From UBA4465 sp002292365 (lineage in GTDB: Bacteria > Bacteroidota > Bacteroidia > Cytophagales > Cyclobacteriaceae), in assembly GCA_943788615.1 (NCBI GenBank), contig CALSQY010000001.1, positions 1,240,001 through 1,304,000 on the forward strand: a stretch of 64,000 nucleotides of DNA. The letters are read 5' to 3'. The position numbers were made by a program, and so were the translations under genes. The notes under the pieces were generated by a model. It was given only the letters and a program-made list of their open reading frames with translations. It was not told where the DNA came from and made no database searches. Position 1 is the stretch's first letter. Each line of letters begins with the position of its first letter. This document shows, piece by piece, positions 9,158-17,814 of the stretch.

Positions 9158-10315
9158 ATGGAACAATATGATGTCATTGTCGTAGGCGTTGGATCTATGG
9201 GTTCAGCGACCCTTTGTGATTTGGCCAAAAAAGGGTTAAAGGTATTGGGATTGGAACAGTTCACCCTGGCCAATGAGTTGTCAAGTCACACAGGTCAAAG
9301 TAGGCTGATCCGATTGGCCTATTTTGAGCACCCCAATTATGTTCCCTTACTCAAGAAAGCCTATGCTGGGTGGAGACAAATTGAGTCAGATACTGGTGTT
9401 AGCTTGTTGCATCAGACGGGTATTGCCTATTATGGGAAATCCGCAGGTCCTTTAATTTCAGGTATTCAGTCTTCGGTTTCCGCGCATGACTTAAACATGA
9501 CATCGATATCAACAGATCATTATGCACCTCTAATGATCCCTAAAGGGTATAAGGGTATATTTGAAGAGGTGGCAGGATTCATTGCTCCTGAAAAAGCCAT
9601 ACGTATCTATGTCCAGCAAGCCTTGAAGCAGGGCGCAGTTCTTAGACAAAATGAAAGGGTTATTTCTTGGCAGCAACACCCCAATCACATCGCCGTCCAA
9701 ACCGATCAAGGTAGCTACCAAACCGATAAATTAATTTTAACTGCTGGTCCTCACATCCAATCGTTGTTACCCAGCTTCAAACCTAAGTTAACGATTACAA
9801 GGCAGTTGATTGGGTGGTTGAATCCCACTTGTTGGCAAGATTTTTTAATAGATGATTTTCCCTGTTGGGTGATTGAGGAGGAGGGAATACCGGGGATTTA
9901 TTATGGCTTCCCTATCTTGCCCATTGAAGGATTTGCTGGACCGATAGGTTTAAAAATAGCCTACCATGCTCCAGGAGAAGTTATCGAGCCCCAAAAGGTA
10001 AAATGGTTTGACGGGTCGCAGGAAGCTGAACGACTTTTGGCGGTAAGTAGACGTTATTTTCGGGATCAGAAGATGACAATGCTCAATATAAGTAGCTGTA
10101 TGTATACTTATTCTTCAGATGATGATTTTATCATAGACTACCTACCTCAAACAGATGAAAAAATTATTTTAGCAACAGGTTTTAGTGGTCATGGATTCAA
10201 ATTTGTCCCCGCCATAGGCGATGTCCTCTCGAAGATGGCCAGAGGATTAACTGGAGAGGTAGACCTAACCTTTTTATCAATAGATCGTTTTGGGGATCAA
10301 GAGTATTTAATTTAA
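9158..10315 (+). CDS. Sarcosine / N-methyl-amino-acid oxidase-like flavoprotein
   Basis: 385-residue member of the monomeric sarcosine oxidase / N-methyltryptophan oxidase family. The N-terminus has the Rossmann motif VVGVGSMGSATL. Near residue 310 is the CMYT motif, whose cysteine is the covalent FAD attachment site in this family, and the C-terminal flavin-binding signature GFSGHGFKF is present. It would oxidise a secondary amine such as sarcosine, N-methylated amino acids or pipecolate/proline to an imine with H2O2 as product. The nearby proline and hydroxyproline degradation genes make a cyclic or N-methyl amino acid plausible. The substrate is inferred. Confidence 0.85.
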   Translation: MEQYDVIVVGVGSMGSATLCDLAKKGLKVLGLEQFTLANELSSHTGQSRLIRLAYFEHPNYVPLLKKAYAGWRQIESDTGVSLLHQTGIAYYGKSAGPLISGIQSSVSAHDLNMTSISTDHYAPLMIPKGYKGIFEEVAGFIAPEKAIRIYVQQALKQGAVLRQNERVISWQQHPNHIAVQTDQGSYQTDKLILTAGPHIQSLLPSFKPKLTITRQLIGWLNPTCWQDFLIDDFPCWVIEEEGIPGIYYGFPILPIEGFAGPIGLKIAYHAPGEVIEPQKVKWFDGSQEAERLLAVSRRYFRDQKMTMLNISSCMYTYSSDDDFIIDYLPQTDEKIILATGFSGHGFKFVPAIGDVLSKMARGLTGEVDLTFLSIDRFGDQEYLI

Positions 10316-10363
10316 GATCCTGAGGTCACGGCTAGATTGTGGTAGGAGGGGGTGTTACTTGAT

Positions 10364-11152
10364 TCAGGATGAGGAAGATAATTTATCAATGGCTTGTTCT
10401 AACTTGAGCATGCGATCTTCGAGATAGGTAGGAGGATTGGTTTTTTCGCTAAATACGCCGATGACTTGCCATATTTGCAGGATATTTTCGATGAGTACTT
10501 CTTGCAAAGGATAACTTGGATCATCCGATTTTAATTGAAGGTGCTTTTGGTTTACTGAATCCAATCTTTTGGTGAATATACCGGATGGCGTAACTAAGCT
10601 GACGACCTGGCCCAACACTTTTTGTAAATCTATTTGACGAACCAATTGGCTAATGAGTACATCACCGTGATGGAGTCCTTGTTGTTGAAATACCATCTCA
10701 CTGCCCACCATTTCAAAGCAGATTAAGTAAGATGAAGCGGTCACAGGTATTCCTATTTTGGGTTGTCGTTCTATGAAATCATTGTTTTGGTGATGAATAA
10801 CATAGTCTAAAAATCGATCTTGACCGATCAATGGGGCTGCGGTTGTGGCAGATGTATCAAGGTCCAGATTATGGGCTTTATCTAGCTTCTTCTTTATAGA
10901 TTCAAGGCTGAATATTTCGCTGATAGATAATTCTCGTGTCAATAAAATATCTATAGAAAGTTTAAAATATTTTGCGATTTGAATCAGTGTTTCAATTTTT
11001 GGTTCAGATCTCCCTTCTTCATAGGCGCCAATACTGGGCCGAGATAAATGAAATAAACGCGCGAATTCAGCCTGGCTTATTTTTTTTACCTGACGGATTT
11101 TCTTGATGTTTCTACCTATAAAAGATAGATTTTTGCTAAAATTTTTAGCCAT
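10364..11152 (-). CDS. XRE-family transcriptional regulator with degenerate S24-like C-terminal domain
   Basis: 262-residue regulator. Residues 10-70 form an HTH_3 DNA-binding domain (QAEFARLFHLSRPSIGAYEEG). Residues 110-235 resemble the LexA/CI-type S24 fold: the family's GDSM is replaced by GSEM, followed by HGDVLI and a TKRL motif. If GSEM aligns with GDSM, the catalytic Ser position is Glu, so autocleavage is unlikely. A C-terminal helix (LEDRMLKLEQAIDKL) could dimerise. It is transcribed divergently from the PspA cluster; a dyad and tandem repeat overlap its own start codon, so autoregulation and control of the cluster are plausible but inferred. Confidence 0.82.
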   Translation of the reverse strand: MAKNFSKNLSFIGRNIKKIRQVKKISQAEFARLFHLSRPSIGAYEEGRSEPKIETLIQIAKYFKLSIDILLTRELSISEIFSLESIKKKLDKAHNLDLDTSATTAAPLIGQDRFLDYVIHHQNNDFIERQPKIGIPVTASSYLICFEMVGSEMVFQQQGLHHGDVLISQLVRQIDLQKVLGQVVSLVTPSGIFTKRLDSVNQKHLQLKSDDPSYPLQEVLIENILQIWQVIGVFSEKTNPPTYLEDRMLKLEQAIDKLSSSS

Positions 11153-11182
11153 GATACAATTTTTATCATAATTTATCGTAAA
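11151..11182. promoter_or_regulatory. Candidate operator: dyad plus tandem 10-bp repeat at the XRE start
   Basis: ATGATA at 11151-11156 and TATCAT at 11164-11169 form a perfect 6-bp inverted repeat with a 7-nt spacer, overlapping the regulator start codon. Directly next to it TTATCATAAT (11163-11172) and TTATCGTAAA (11173-11182) form a tandem repeat with a 10-bp period, one helical turn. Such spacing is typical of sites for dimeric XRE regulators. Function is inferred. Confidence 0.4.
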
Positions 11183-11300
11183 TGTAATAAATTTTGACCA
11201 TCTTCGTAGTCCAAATATATGTTACGGATCAAAAAAATAGAATTTTGACTTGAGATATAGTTGGATTAGATAGATATTTAATGAAAAATATAACGAATAG

Positions 11301-11696
11301 ATGAATGCATATTTTGATAAAGTAAGAGATTATTTGTTGGAGCTTGATTTTTCAATTATTTCACAAGATGCTGAAGAAGGTATTCTGGTGGTTGAAAAAG
11401 AAGATGAGGGCATGAAAAATGTCGTATTAATTGTCTCAGATCCCATCGTAATTGTGGAGCAATTTTTATTTGAGCTCACAGATGAGTCATTAGAAGTCTA
11501 CAAAAGGCTATTGGTTAAAAATAGGGACATTATTCATGGTGCTTTTGCCATCGATGAATCAGGGAAAAAAGTTTTTTTTCGTAATACCCATGAATGTGAA
11601 AATTTAGATTTGAATGAGATAGAGGCAACGTTGAATGCATTGGCTTTATTACTCAGTGAGTATACCAATGAAATAATTGAATTTAGTAAAAAATAA
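11301..11696 (+). CDS. YjfI-like (DUF2170/YbjN-like) small protein
   Basis: 131-residue acidic soluble protein with no signal peptide. The pattern of an alternating beta core (LVVEKED, NVVLIVSDPIVIVEQFLF) followed by helices and a long C-terminal helix resembles the DUF2170/YbjN-like proteins that precede PspA paralogues, as YjfI precedes YjfJ in E. coli. It ends 14 bp before pspA, so it is the first gene of that operon. The biochemical role is unknown; YbjN-like folds are often compared with secretion chaperones. The family assignment is from gene order and overall pattern, not a decisive motif. Confidence 0.55.
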   Translation: MNAYFDKVRDYLLELDFSIISQDAEEGILVVEKEDEGMKNVVLIVSDPIVIVEQFLFELTDESLEVYKRLLVKNRDIIHGAFAIDESGKKVFFRNTHECENLDLNEIEATLNALALLLSEYTNEIIEFSKK

Positions 11697-11710
11697 AAAT
11701 AGAATAAATC

Positions 11711-12418
11711 ATGAATGTTTTTAAAAGACTTTTTAAGGTAGGAGAGGCCGAGGCACACTCGGCATTGGATCAGTTAGAAAATCCCATTAAGATGACCGAA
11801 CAGGGCATTAGGGATTTGAAAAAAGATTTAGATGGGAGCCTTAAGGCCATGGCTGAGGTGAAAGCGATGGCTATCAGATCCAAAAATGATTTTCAGACTA
11901 ATAAAAACAAAGCACAGGACTATGAAAACAAGGCTATTCAATTGTTGAAGAAAGTAGAAGCAGGCGAACTAGATGCCTCTGATGGAGATCGATTGGCTGG
12001 AGAGGCTTTGGCAAAGAAGGAAGAGTTTTCTCAAGCCATGCAAAGATCTAAGGAAGAGATGACCCGATTCGAGGGTAACGTAGCTCAACTAGACGGAAAG
12101 ATCAAAAAATTAAGGTCCGATGTCAGTACTTTTGAAAATGAATTGAGGACTTTGAAAGCGCGTGTAAAAGTAAGTGAAGCGACTTCAAAGGTAAATAAGC
12201 AAATGGCAAATATTGATACCAATAGCACCGTAGCAATGCTTGAGCGAATGAAAGATAAAGTGGCTCAGCAGGAGGCATTAGCAGATGCTTATGGTGAGAT
12301 TGCAGGTGAAAGTAAATCTCTAGATAATGAGATTGATGCAGCTTTGGGGGATAGTTCCAATGTTAAGGCATCGGATGATTTGGCCGCAATGAAAGCCAAG
12401 TTGGGTCTTAAAAAATAA
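11711..12418 (+). CDS. pspA: PspA/IM30 (YjfJ-type) membrane-remodelling protein
   Basis: 235-residue ESCRT-III-like protein that coats and stabilises stressed inner membrane. It begins with a short amphipathic helix (NVFKRLFKVGEAEAHSALDQL) and continues as almost uninterrupted charged coiled coil to about residue 190, the hallmark of the PspA/Vipp1 family. The motif NPIKMTEQGIRDLKKDL corresponds to the conserved early helix region. The C-terminus after the coiled coil is short, like YjfJ. It lies between the YjfI-like gene and a tiny membrane protein on the same strand, within a DUF4178/DUF350/spermidine-synthase-like operon. Confidence 0.88.
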   Translation: MNVFKRLFKVGEAEAHSALDQLENPIKMTEQGIRDLKKDLDGSLKAMAEVKAMAIRSKNDFQTNKNKAQDYENKAIQLLKKVEAGELDASDGDRLAGEALAKKEEFSQAMQRSKEEMTRFEGNVAQLDGKIKKLRSDVSTFENELRTLKARVKVSEATSKVNKQMANIDTNSTVAMLERMKDKVAQQEALADAYGEIAGESKSLDNEIDAALGDSSNVKASDDLAAMKAKLGLKK

Positions 12419-12447
12419 TAAAGAAGTAAAAATATAATTTTTTTTAA

Positions 12448-12591
12448 ATGGATATTTTTAAGGCGATATTAATCATTATCGCCGCTTTTTTTGTCTTTGG
12501 TTTTGTTTTTTCTATTCTATTTAAGGTGGGATTGATTTTATTGTTGTTGTTATTGTTGATGTATGTTTTTAAAAAGGTATTTTTAGAATAA
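12448..12591 (+). CDS. 47-residue hydrophobic membrane peptide
   Basis: Very small gene between pspA and the DUF4178 gene. The frame ATG at 12448 encodes MDIFKAILIIIAAFF, a KVG turn, a Leu-rich segment and the basic tail FKKVFLE. This gives two hydrophobic stretches with positive ends, so either a hairpin or one long membrane span. Its stop TAA shares the A with the ATG of the next gene (TAATG), strong evidence for a real, translationally coupled gene. Small hydrophobic partners are common next to PspA. Function unknown. Confidence 0.7.
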   Translation: MDIFKAILIIIAAFFVFGFVFSILFKVGLILLLLLLLMYVFKKVFLE

Positions 12592-13130
12592 TGTTTGATT
12601 TTTTCAAGAAAAAGAAGGCGCCCGCTTATGATGTGACCAATCTGTCACTCAAAGATCTCAATGTTGGATTTATCTTTGATTATGACATGAAGTCATGGGC
12701 AGTTAAGGAAGTATATAAATACGATTGGGGCAATAATAATTTTACCAGTGAGTATAAAGTAGATAGCGGTGATGAAGTAGCATTTTTGCATATTGCGGAT
12801 GAAGGTGAACTCGAGATATCATTGAGCAAATCGATTCGGCTGAGTAAAATTGATGAGGCGATAGCGGATGAAATTAAAAAGAATGAAACCCCCCCTAGGA
12901 AAATACATTTCAATGAAGAATTATATTTTTTGGAGGAAGATGCCGCGGGCTATTTTCGGGATTTGAGCAAGGAGACCGAAGACTGGGAAGCGTTAATTTC
13001 TTGGGAATACTTGAATGATGAAGCCACCAATGTACTTTCTATTACCCAATGGGACATAAGAAATATTGAGGCTTCTGCGGGTTTAATTTTAAAGGAGTAT
13101 CAATTTTCCAACATTATACCTAGTGAATAA
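12591..13130 (+). CDS. DUF4178-containing protein
   Basis: 179-residue soluble protein. After a basic N-terminus (FDFFKKKKAP) residues 20-170 show the DUF4178 pattern: LNVGFIFDYD, then WAVKEVYKYDWG, and a beta-rich core ending in ITQWD. DUF4178 genes recur beside pspA-like and spermidine-synthase-like genes, and this one starts within the stop codon of the preceding small membrane gene. The lysine-rich N-terminus could touch the membrane. No catalytic residues are evident; the role is unknown. Confidence 0.72.
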   Translation: MFDFFKKKKAPAYDVTNLSLKDLNVGFIFDYDMKSWAVKEVYKYDWGNNNFTSEYKVDSGDEVAFLHIADEGELEISLSKSIRLSKIDEAIADEIKKNETPPRKIHFNEELYFLEEDAAGYFRDLSKETEDWEALISWEYLNDEATNVLSITQWDIRNIEASAGLILKEYQFSNIIPSE

Positions 13131-13142
13131 TTTATTTGTGAA

Positions 13143-13150
13143 TAAATTTG
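13143..13150 (+). promoter_or_regulatory. TAnnTTTG box just before the lipoprotein gene
   Basis: TAAATTTG ends 4 nt before the ATG at 13155. It matches the Bacteroidota -7 box, which would give a leaderless or very short-leader transcript for the lipoprotein gene inside the cluster. No clear -33 TTG is present at the usual distance. Confidence 0.3.
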
Positions 13151-13154
13151 TATT

Positions 13155-13883
13155 ATGAGAATTGTGCGCCCTGTAATCCTTATAATTTTTTCTTCTCTGG
13201 CTTCGACCCTGCTCATCAGTTGCGGAGGAGGATTTCAAAAAAGTCCTTTGGATGAGATCATCCGAAATATTCCCCGTGACGAAATGTTCACCATCATATT
13301 GAATGATATGAACGCAGAAGGTAATTTTTCAAAAAGTTATTACCACAAATATCAAATCATTAGAGACAATCAAGTAGATAACGCCAGAGAGGTTGTTTCT
13401 GATTGGCATGAGGTAGGAGAGAAAGAATTTACTAATTATATTAATGACATGGGTATGGAGATTGCTTCTCGAGACAGTACGGGAAAACTGACCAAGACGG
13501 TAGCGCCTCCAGGGTACAACAACTATGTAGGTAATCAGAAATATGGGAGATGGGAAAGTCGAGGTGGATCCAGCTTTTGGGCCTTTTATGGTCAATATGC
13601 CTTTATGTCTAGCATGTTAAGAATGGGTAGTTATCCCGTCAGCAGAGGCTATTATAGCGATTGGAGAGGCAATTATGCGGGAACCAATCGCAGATATTAT
13701 GGTCCAAGTAGCGGTGGAAGATCTTATTACGGGACCAATAGTGCTTACAATAATAGTAGAAATAGCCGGTCTACATGGGGCTCAAAAAGTACTTCTTTCA
13801 AAAATAATGTAACAAGTCGAACTTCAAGATCAAGTGGTAGCTTCGGAAGCTCTCGGTCTTCAGGGGGTGGTTACGGCAAATAA
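13155..13883 (+). CDS. Lipoprotein with Ser/Gly/Tyr/Arg-rich C-terminal tail
   Basis: 242-residue exported lipoprotein. The signal peptide ends in a lipobox (LLISC, Cys at about residue 23). Residues 30-110 form a globular region beginning DEIIRNIPRDEMFTIIL. From about residue 135 the sequence is low-complexity, rich in Ser, Gly, Tyr, Arg and Asn, ending in SFGSSRSSGGGYGK. Such tails resemble DUF4247/DUF1190-type proteins (compare YjfM) found beside DUF350 and PspA genes. The tail is probably disordered and could bind peptidoglycan, polyanions or partner proteins. Function unknown. Confidence 0.65.
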   Translation: MRIVRPVILIIFSSLASTLLISCGGGFQKSPLDEIIRNIPRDEMFTIILNDMNAEGNFSKSYYHKYQIIRDNQVDNAREVVSDWHEVGEKEFTNYINDMGMEIASRDSTGKLTKTVAPPGYNNYVGNQKYGRWESRGGSSFWAFYGQYAFMSSMLRMGSYPVSRGYYSDWRGNYAGTNRRYYGPSSGGRSYYGTNSAYNNSRNSRSTWGSKSTSFKNNVTSRTSRSSGSFGSSRSSGGGYGK

Positions 13884-13908
13884 TTTCATTCTCAAAAGCG
13901 CGGAAAAT

Positions 13909-14772
13909 ATGCTCACTATATTGGACGGATTACTCACAACCCTCACTTACATTGCCGTTAGTTTTTTGCTTTTTTTCATTGGGAAAATGGCCTATCAACT
14001 TTTTCATCCGAGAGTAAAAGTGGCTTATGAATTGGTCGAAAATGATAATTTGGCTTTTGCTTTTGCTCACGTGGGTTATTTCATAGGCCTATTACTAGCT
14101 ATTGGGAGTGTCATGCTCGGTGAGTCCGAAGGGCTGGTAAATGATCTGAGGGGTATCGGAATTTATGGATTTCTATCCATTGTTTTATTGAACCTTTCTT
14201 TGATCATTAATGACAAAATTATTCTATCAAATTTTGATTTGAAAAAAGAGATTTTTGATGATAAAAATGTAGGAACGGGTATTGTAGAAGGGGCAAATGC
14301 GGTTGCGACGGGCTTGGTCGTTATGGGAGCCATCACAGGAGAAGGGTATGGTGAGTCGGGTCCAATAGTTAATGTTTTGGTCTATTGGATATTGGGTCAA
14401 GTCATTCTTTTTATAACTTCGAAAATATACAATTTGATGACCTCCTACGATGTTCACGATCATATAGAAAGAGGAAATATTGCCGTTGCGGTGGGTTATT
14501 CTGGAGCCATTATAGCGATCGGTAATCTCATAAATAATGCGTTGGCACATGATTTTGACAGTTGGATGATTACCATTCAAGATGTAGGTTTTAATGTCAT
14601 TGTAGGGTTTGCTTTTTTGCCTATTGCTCGATTTTTGACTGACAAGATTTTATTGCCAGGTCAAAAGCTTACCGACGAAATTGTAAATCAAGAAGATCCC
14701 AACGTAGGAGCAGCGATTGTAGAAGCCTTTGCCTATGTTGGTGGTTCAATGCTGATTGTTTGGGCATTATAG
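13909..14772 (+). CDS. DUF350 (YjfL-like) inner-membrane protein
   Basis: 287-residue polytopic membrane protein with about eight hydrophobic segments arranged as two DUF350 repeats (roughly residues 10-140 and 150-285). The repeat is visible in the paired sequences NLAFAFAHVGYFIGLLLAIG and NIAVAVGYSGAIIAIGN, and in GTGIVEGANA and GAAIVEAFAY. I place the start at the ATG at 13909, 26 bp after the lipoprotein gene, since an upstream in-frame extension only re-reads that gene's tail. The stop overlaps the start of the following spermidine-synthase-like frame. Function unknown; a transport or sensing role beside PspA is inferred. Confidence 0.8.
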   Translation: MLTILDGLLTTLTYIAVSFLLFFIGKMAYQLFHPRVKVAYELVENDNLAFAFAHVGYFIGLLLAIGSVMLGESEGLVNDLRGIGIYGFLSIVLLNLSLIINDKIILSNFDLKKEIFDDKNVGTGIVEGANAVATGLVVMGAITGEGYGESGPIVNVLVYWILGQVILFITSKIYNLMTSYDVHDHIERGNIAVAVGYSGAIIAIGNLINNALAHDFDSWMITIQDVGFNVIVGFAFLPIARFLTDKILLPGQKLTDEIVNQEDPNVGAAIVEAFAYVGGSMLIVWAL

Positions 14773-16314
14773 AATCCTTGAAAAAAACTTCAACTTTGCT
14801 GAAAGTAGCCCTTTTCGCTACGGGATTGGCGGGGATCGTTTCAGAGTATACCATTTCTACCTTAGCTACTTATTTTCTTGGAGACTCTGTTTTTCAATGG
14901 ACCATAATTGTTTCCATGATGCTTTTTTCGATGGGCTTGGGCAGTCGATTATCCAAGAAATTCGAAGAGAAACTACTTGAAAAATTCATTGCCATAGAGT
15001 TTCTACTTTCGATCATCGCCTCAAATGTTACCGTCATCGTGTATGTTTGCTTTGCCTTTTATGGCAATACTACCTTTGTCATTTATTTTTTGAGTGTGCT
15101 CATCGGGCTCTTGATCGGTATGGAAATACCCATTGTCATTCGATTAAATGAAAAATTTGAAAAATTGAAAGTCAATATTTCTTCTGCCTTGGAAAATGAT
15201 TATTACGGAAGTTTGGTGGGAGGTATTTTCTTTGCTTTTGTTGGATTGCCTATTTTAGGATTGGTCTATACCCCATTGATCTTGGGGAGTATTAATTTCA
15301 TGGTGGCCTTGTTATTGTTGTGGGCCACTTGGGAAGATCTTCAAAAAAAGCAAAAAACAAGATTTCTCACTTATATCGCAGGTGTTCTAATCATACTGAG
15401 TACATCTGCCCTTCTTTCTAAAGATGTGGTGAATTGGGGCGATCGCATCCGCTATCGTGACTTGGTGGTTTATAGTGAGCAGTCCCGTTATCAAAAGATT
15501 GTCATGACCTATTCAAAAGGTGATCATTGGTTGTTTCTTAATGGAAATCAACAATTAAGCACCCTTGATGAAGCCCTATATCATGAACCTCTAGTTCATG
15601 CACCCATGGTTCTGTCAAAAGAGGCTCGATCCGTATTGGTACTTGGGGGAGGAGATGGAGTAGCGGTACGGGAGTTACTCAAATACCCTGAAGTGTCCCA
15701 AATAGTTTTGGTAGATTTGGATCCTGCGGTCACCTTCCATGGCTCAAAACCATCCCATTATGTTGGGCATCAATGAAAATTCTTTGAATGATGATCGGGT
15801 CACGGTAATCAATCAAGATGGTTTTCAATTTTTAGCAGAAACTCAGGTACGATTTGATGTAGTAATTGCTGATTTTCCAGATCCTAGAACGGTAGATCTT
15901 GGACGTCTATATTCTCGTGAATTTTACGGCCTAGTACATCAAGTATTGAATGAAAGAGGGATGATGATTACACAAGCAGGCAGTCCCTATTATGCGCGTC
16001 AAGCTTTTGATTGCATTGATCTTACCATACAATCGGCAGGATTTAATACCTTAAAATTACATAATCAAGTCCTATCCTTAGGTGAATGGGGTTGGATAAT
16101 GGGCTCAAAAAAGAAACGAGATCTGAAAAATGAATTACAATCGGCTTCTTTGGGGTCATTGCCTACGCAGTGGTTGACTGATGCTGCATTGACAAGAATC
16201 TCTTCGTTTGGCGCAGAAGTATTTGAAGCAGATTACTCATCAATCGCCATCAATAGACTGCACGATCCAGTGCTTTACCATTATTACCTCAATGGGCGGT
16301 GGGATTTGTATTAA
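14760..16314 (+). pseudogene. Membrane-anchored spermidine-synthase-like protein, frameshifted
   Basis: Aminopropyltransferase-like enzyme fused to membrane segments, broken by one frameshift. The first part (14760 to about 15738) has some six to seven hydrophobic segments, then the AdoMet-fold motif VLVLGGGDGVAVREL and the acidic strand LVDLDPAVT. The second part, in the +1 frame from about 15739, continues with MAQNHPIML, DVVIADFPDP (the aspartates of the aminopropyltransferase active site) and MITQAGSPYYA. Removing one C from ACCTTCCATGG gives a single 517-residue protein. The gene overlaps the DUF350 stop and appears to start at TTG. It may be a recent mutation or a sequencing error; the rest is well preserved. 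Confidence 0.8.
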
Positions 16315-17814
16315 AGTGATTGAGCAGCCATAATACCCGAATCAATGGCCTCAAAGAGTAGGGGTAGTCGGCCCGTATCCGCTCCGGCAAATTTAAAATT
16401 TCCTATTTCTGGATAAGCGTTGAATAAATAATGAGGAGTGGGTACGGACATGGCGTGTCCCATGACATGAATAAAGGCAGCCTCTGGGCGAATAGGTCCT
16501 TTAATCATATCACACATGTAGTTTAGTGTTTCATTGACGATTCGGTCCTTGTGGTCTTCTACGGTCAGTAATTGGCTCCGGTGCTCAGGTTTGAGACAAT
16601 AATAGCCCGTAAGACAATGCACTCCTTTAAGGCTTCCTTGGTGTTGCACACTTGAATCAATAAACCCCAAAAAGCCAGATACACTGTCAAGATACTCATT
16701 TTGCCAAAAACCATAATTATTTGGTTTTTGCTTCGTCAAAATATTGACAACCATCCAAGGGGCGTAGACATTTTCTTTAAATGGAGAATCTATTTCTGGA
16801 GCAATGTAAGGAAGGCTGTGTTTTTGGCCAGCGTAAATGAGGGCATCCGTTTTTATTTGCAATCGTTGGTTATGGATAATGTCCAAGGCATCGACTAAAT
16901 AGCCTGCGCCTTGTTTTTCAATATGATAAACCAAATGCTGATTAAGGATCCGCTGTGAGGAGAGTTGTTTATGTATTTTATTGGCAAAATATTGATTACC
17001 TTCAGGTGCTGAAAAAAGTTCAACAAACTGTTTTTGATAAGGTCGGCAGGTATAATAATGGATTCCGGCGAGTGCTGAAACTTGTTGACTGGTTCCTCCA
17101 TAATCATCCAGCATTTGGTAATCAATGAGTTTTCTAAAATAGGGATCTGTATCGATATTTTGGTCATTCAAAAAGACATCAAATGTCATGTGATCAAGAT
17201 ATTGAAGCTCAGTGGGAGTCAAGCGTGTAGGCATGACCATGCGGCCTTCAAATGGGCGTAGCAGGTCCATTAATTTTCGATACGCCGGCTGTTTTTGGAA
17301 TCAGCGATTTTCTAAAGCTACCATCTTGAAAACATTGCTGACGACGGGTAGGTGGAATAAGGTGTTGACGATCCTTGAAAGACCAATTGTCACTCCATGC
17401 TTGATATTCAATAATCCCCAACTGTTCAAACATTTTCAAGACCTCTGCTCCATAGTAGGCAGGGTAGGCCAAATCATAATGCGCACCTCTACCTATGGCA
17501 ACGCCTTGGTAATCATTAGCAGAGGAGGAGCCTCCATATCTATCATCTAGCTCTAAGAGCAGGTAATCTTTATTATTTAGCGTATGGGCAGCTGCTATGC
17601 CTGCAAGGCCTCCACCTACGATGAGTGTTTCAGTTTGCTGCTTTTTACTGATCCCAAGATTGAGTGCATTTTTTATTAAATGTCCAGATTGCGCCAATGA
17701 AGAAACCGAAATAGGGAAGTCGTTTCCATTCAAGAAATCTGAATGACAAGAAGTCAGCCAAAAAGGAACTGAAAGGCCTAGAGCCGTATTTTTTATGAAC
17801 TCTCTCCGCTCCAA
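16311..17814 (-). pseudogene. Tat-type FAD amine-oxidase-like protein, frameshifted
   Basis: Flavin-containing amine oxidoreductase split by one frameshift. The N-terminal part (17814 down to about 17297) has a twin-arginine-like leader (ERREFIKNTALGL), a possible lipobox Cys, the Rossmann motif IVGGGLAGIAAA and the flavin contacts LDDRYGGSS. The rest, in another frame, holds the core and the C-terminal FAD signature FAGADTGRLPLLFEAIDSG. The shift maps to a run of five T at 17292-17296 (plus strand); with four, the protein reads through PKQPAYRKLMDLL as one 500-residue chain. A homopolymer makes sequencing error or phase variation possible. It sits directly after the second spermidine-synthase-like gene (adjacent codons) and may oxidise a polyamine-like product. 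Confidence 0.8.

Noticed and set aside
10317..10369. ATCCTGA and TCAGGAT inverted repeat between the flavin oxidase and XRE genes
   Set aside because: The arms are 7 bp with a loop of about 39 nt and no T-tract, so it is a poor terminator candidate.
15725..15750. Programmed ribosomal frameshifting in the aminopropyltransferase-like gene
   Set aside because: No slippery heptamer, stop-codon context or downstream pseudoknot is evident; a simple one-base insertion explains the data better.
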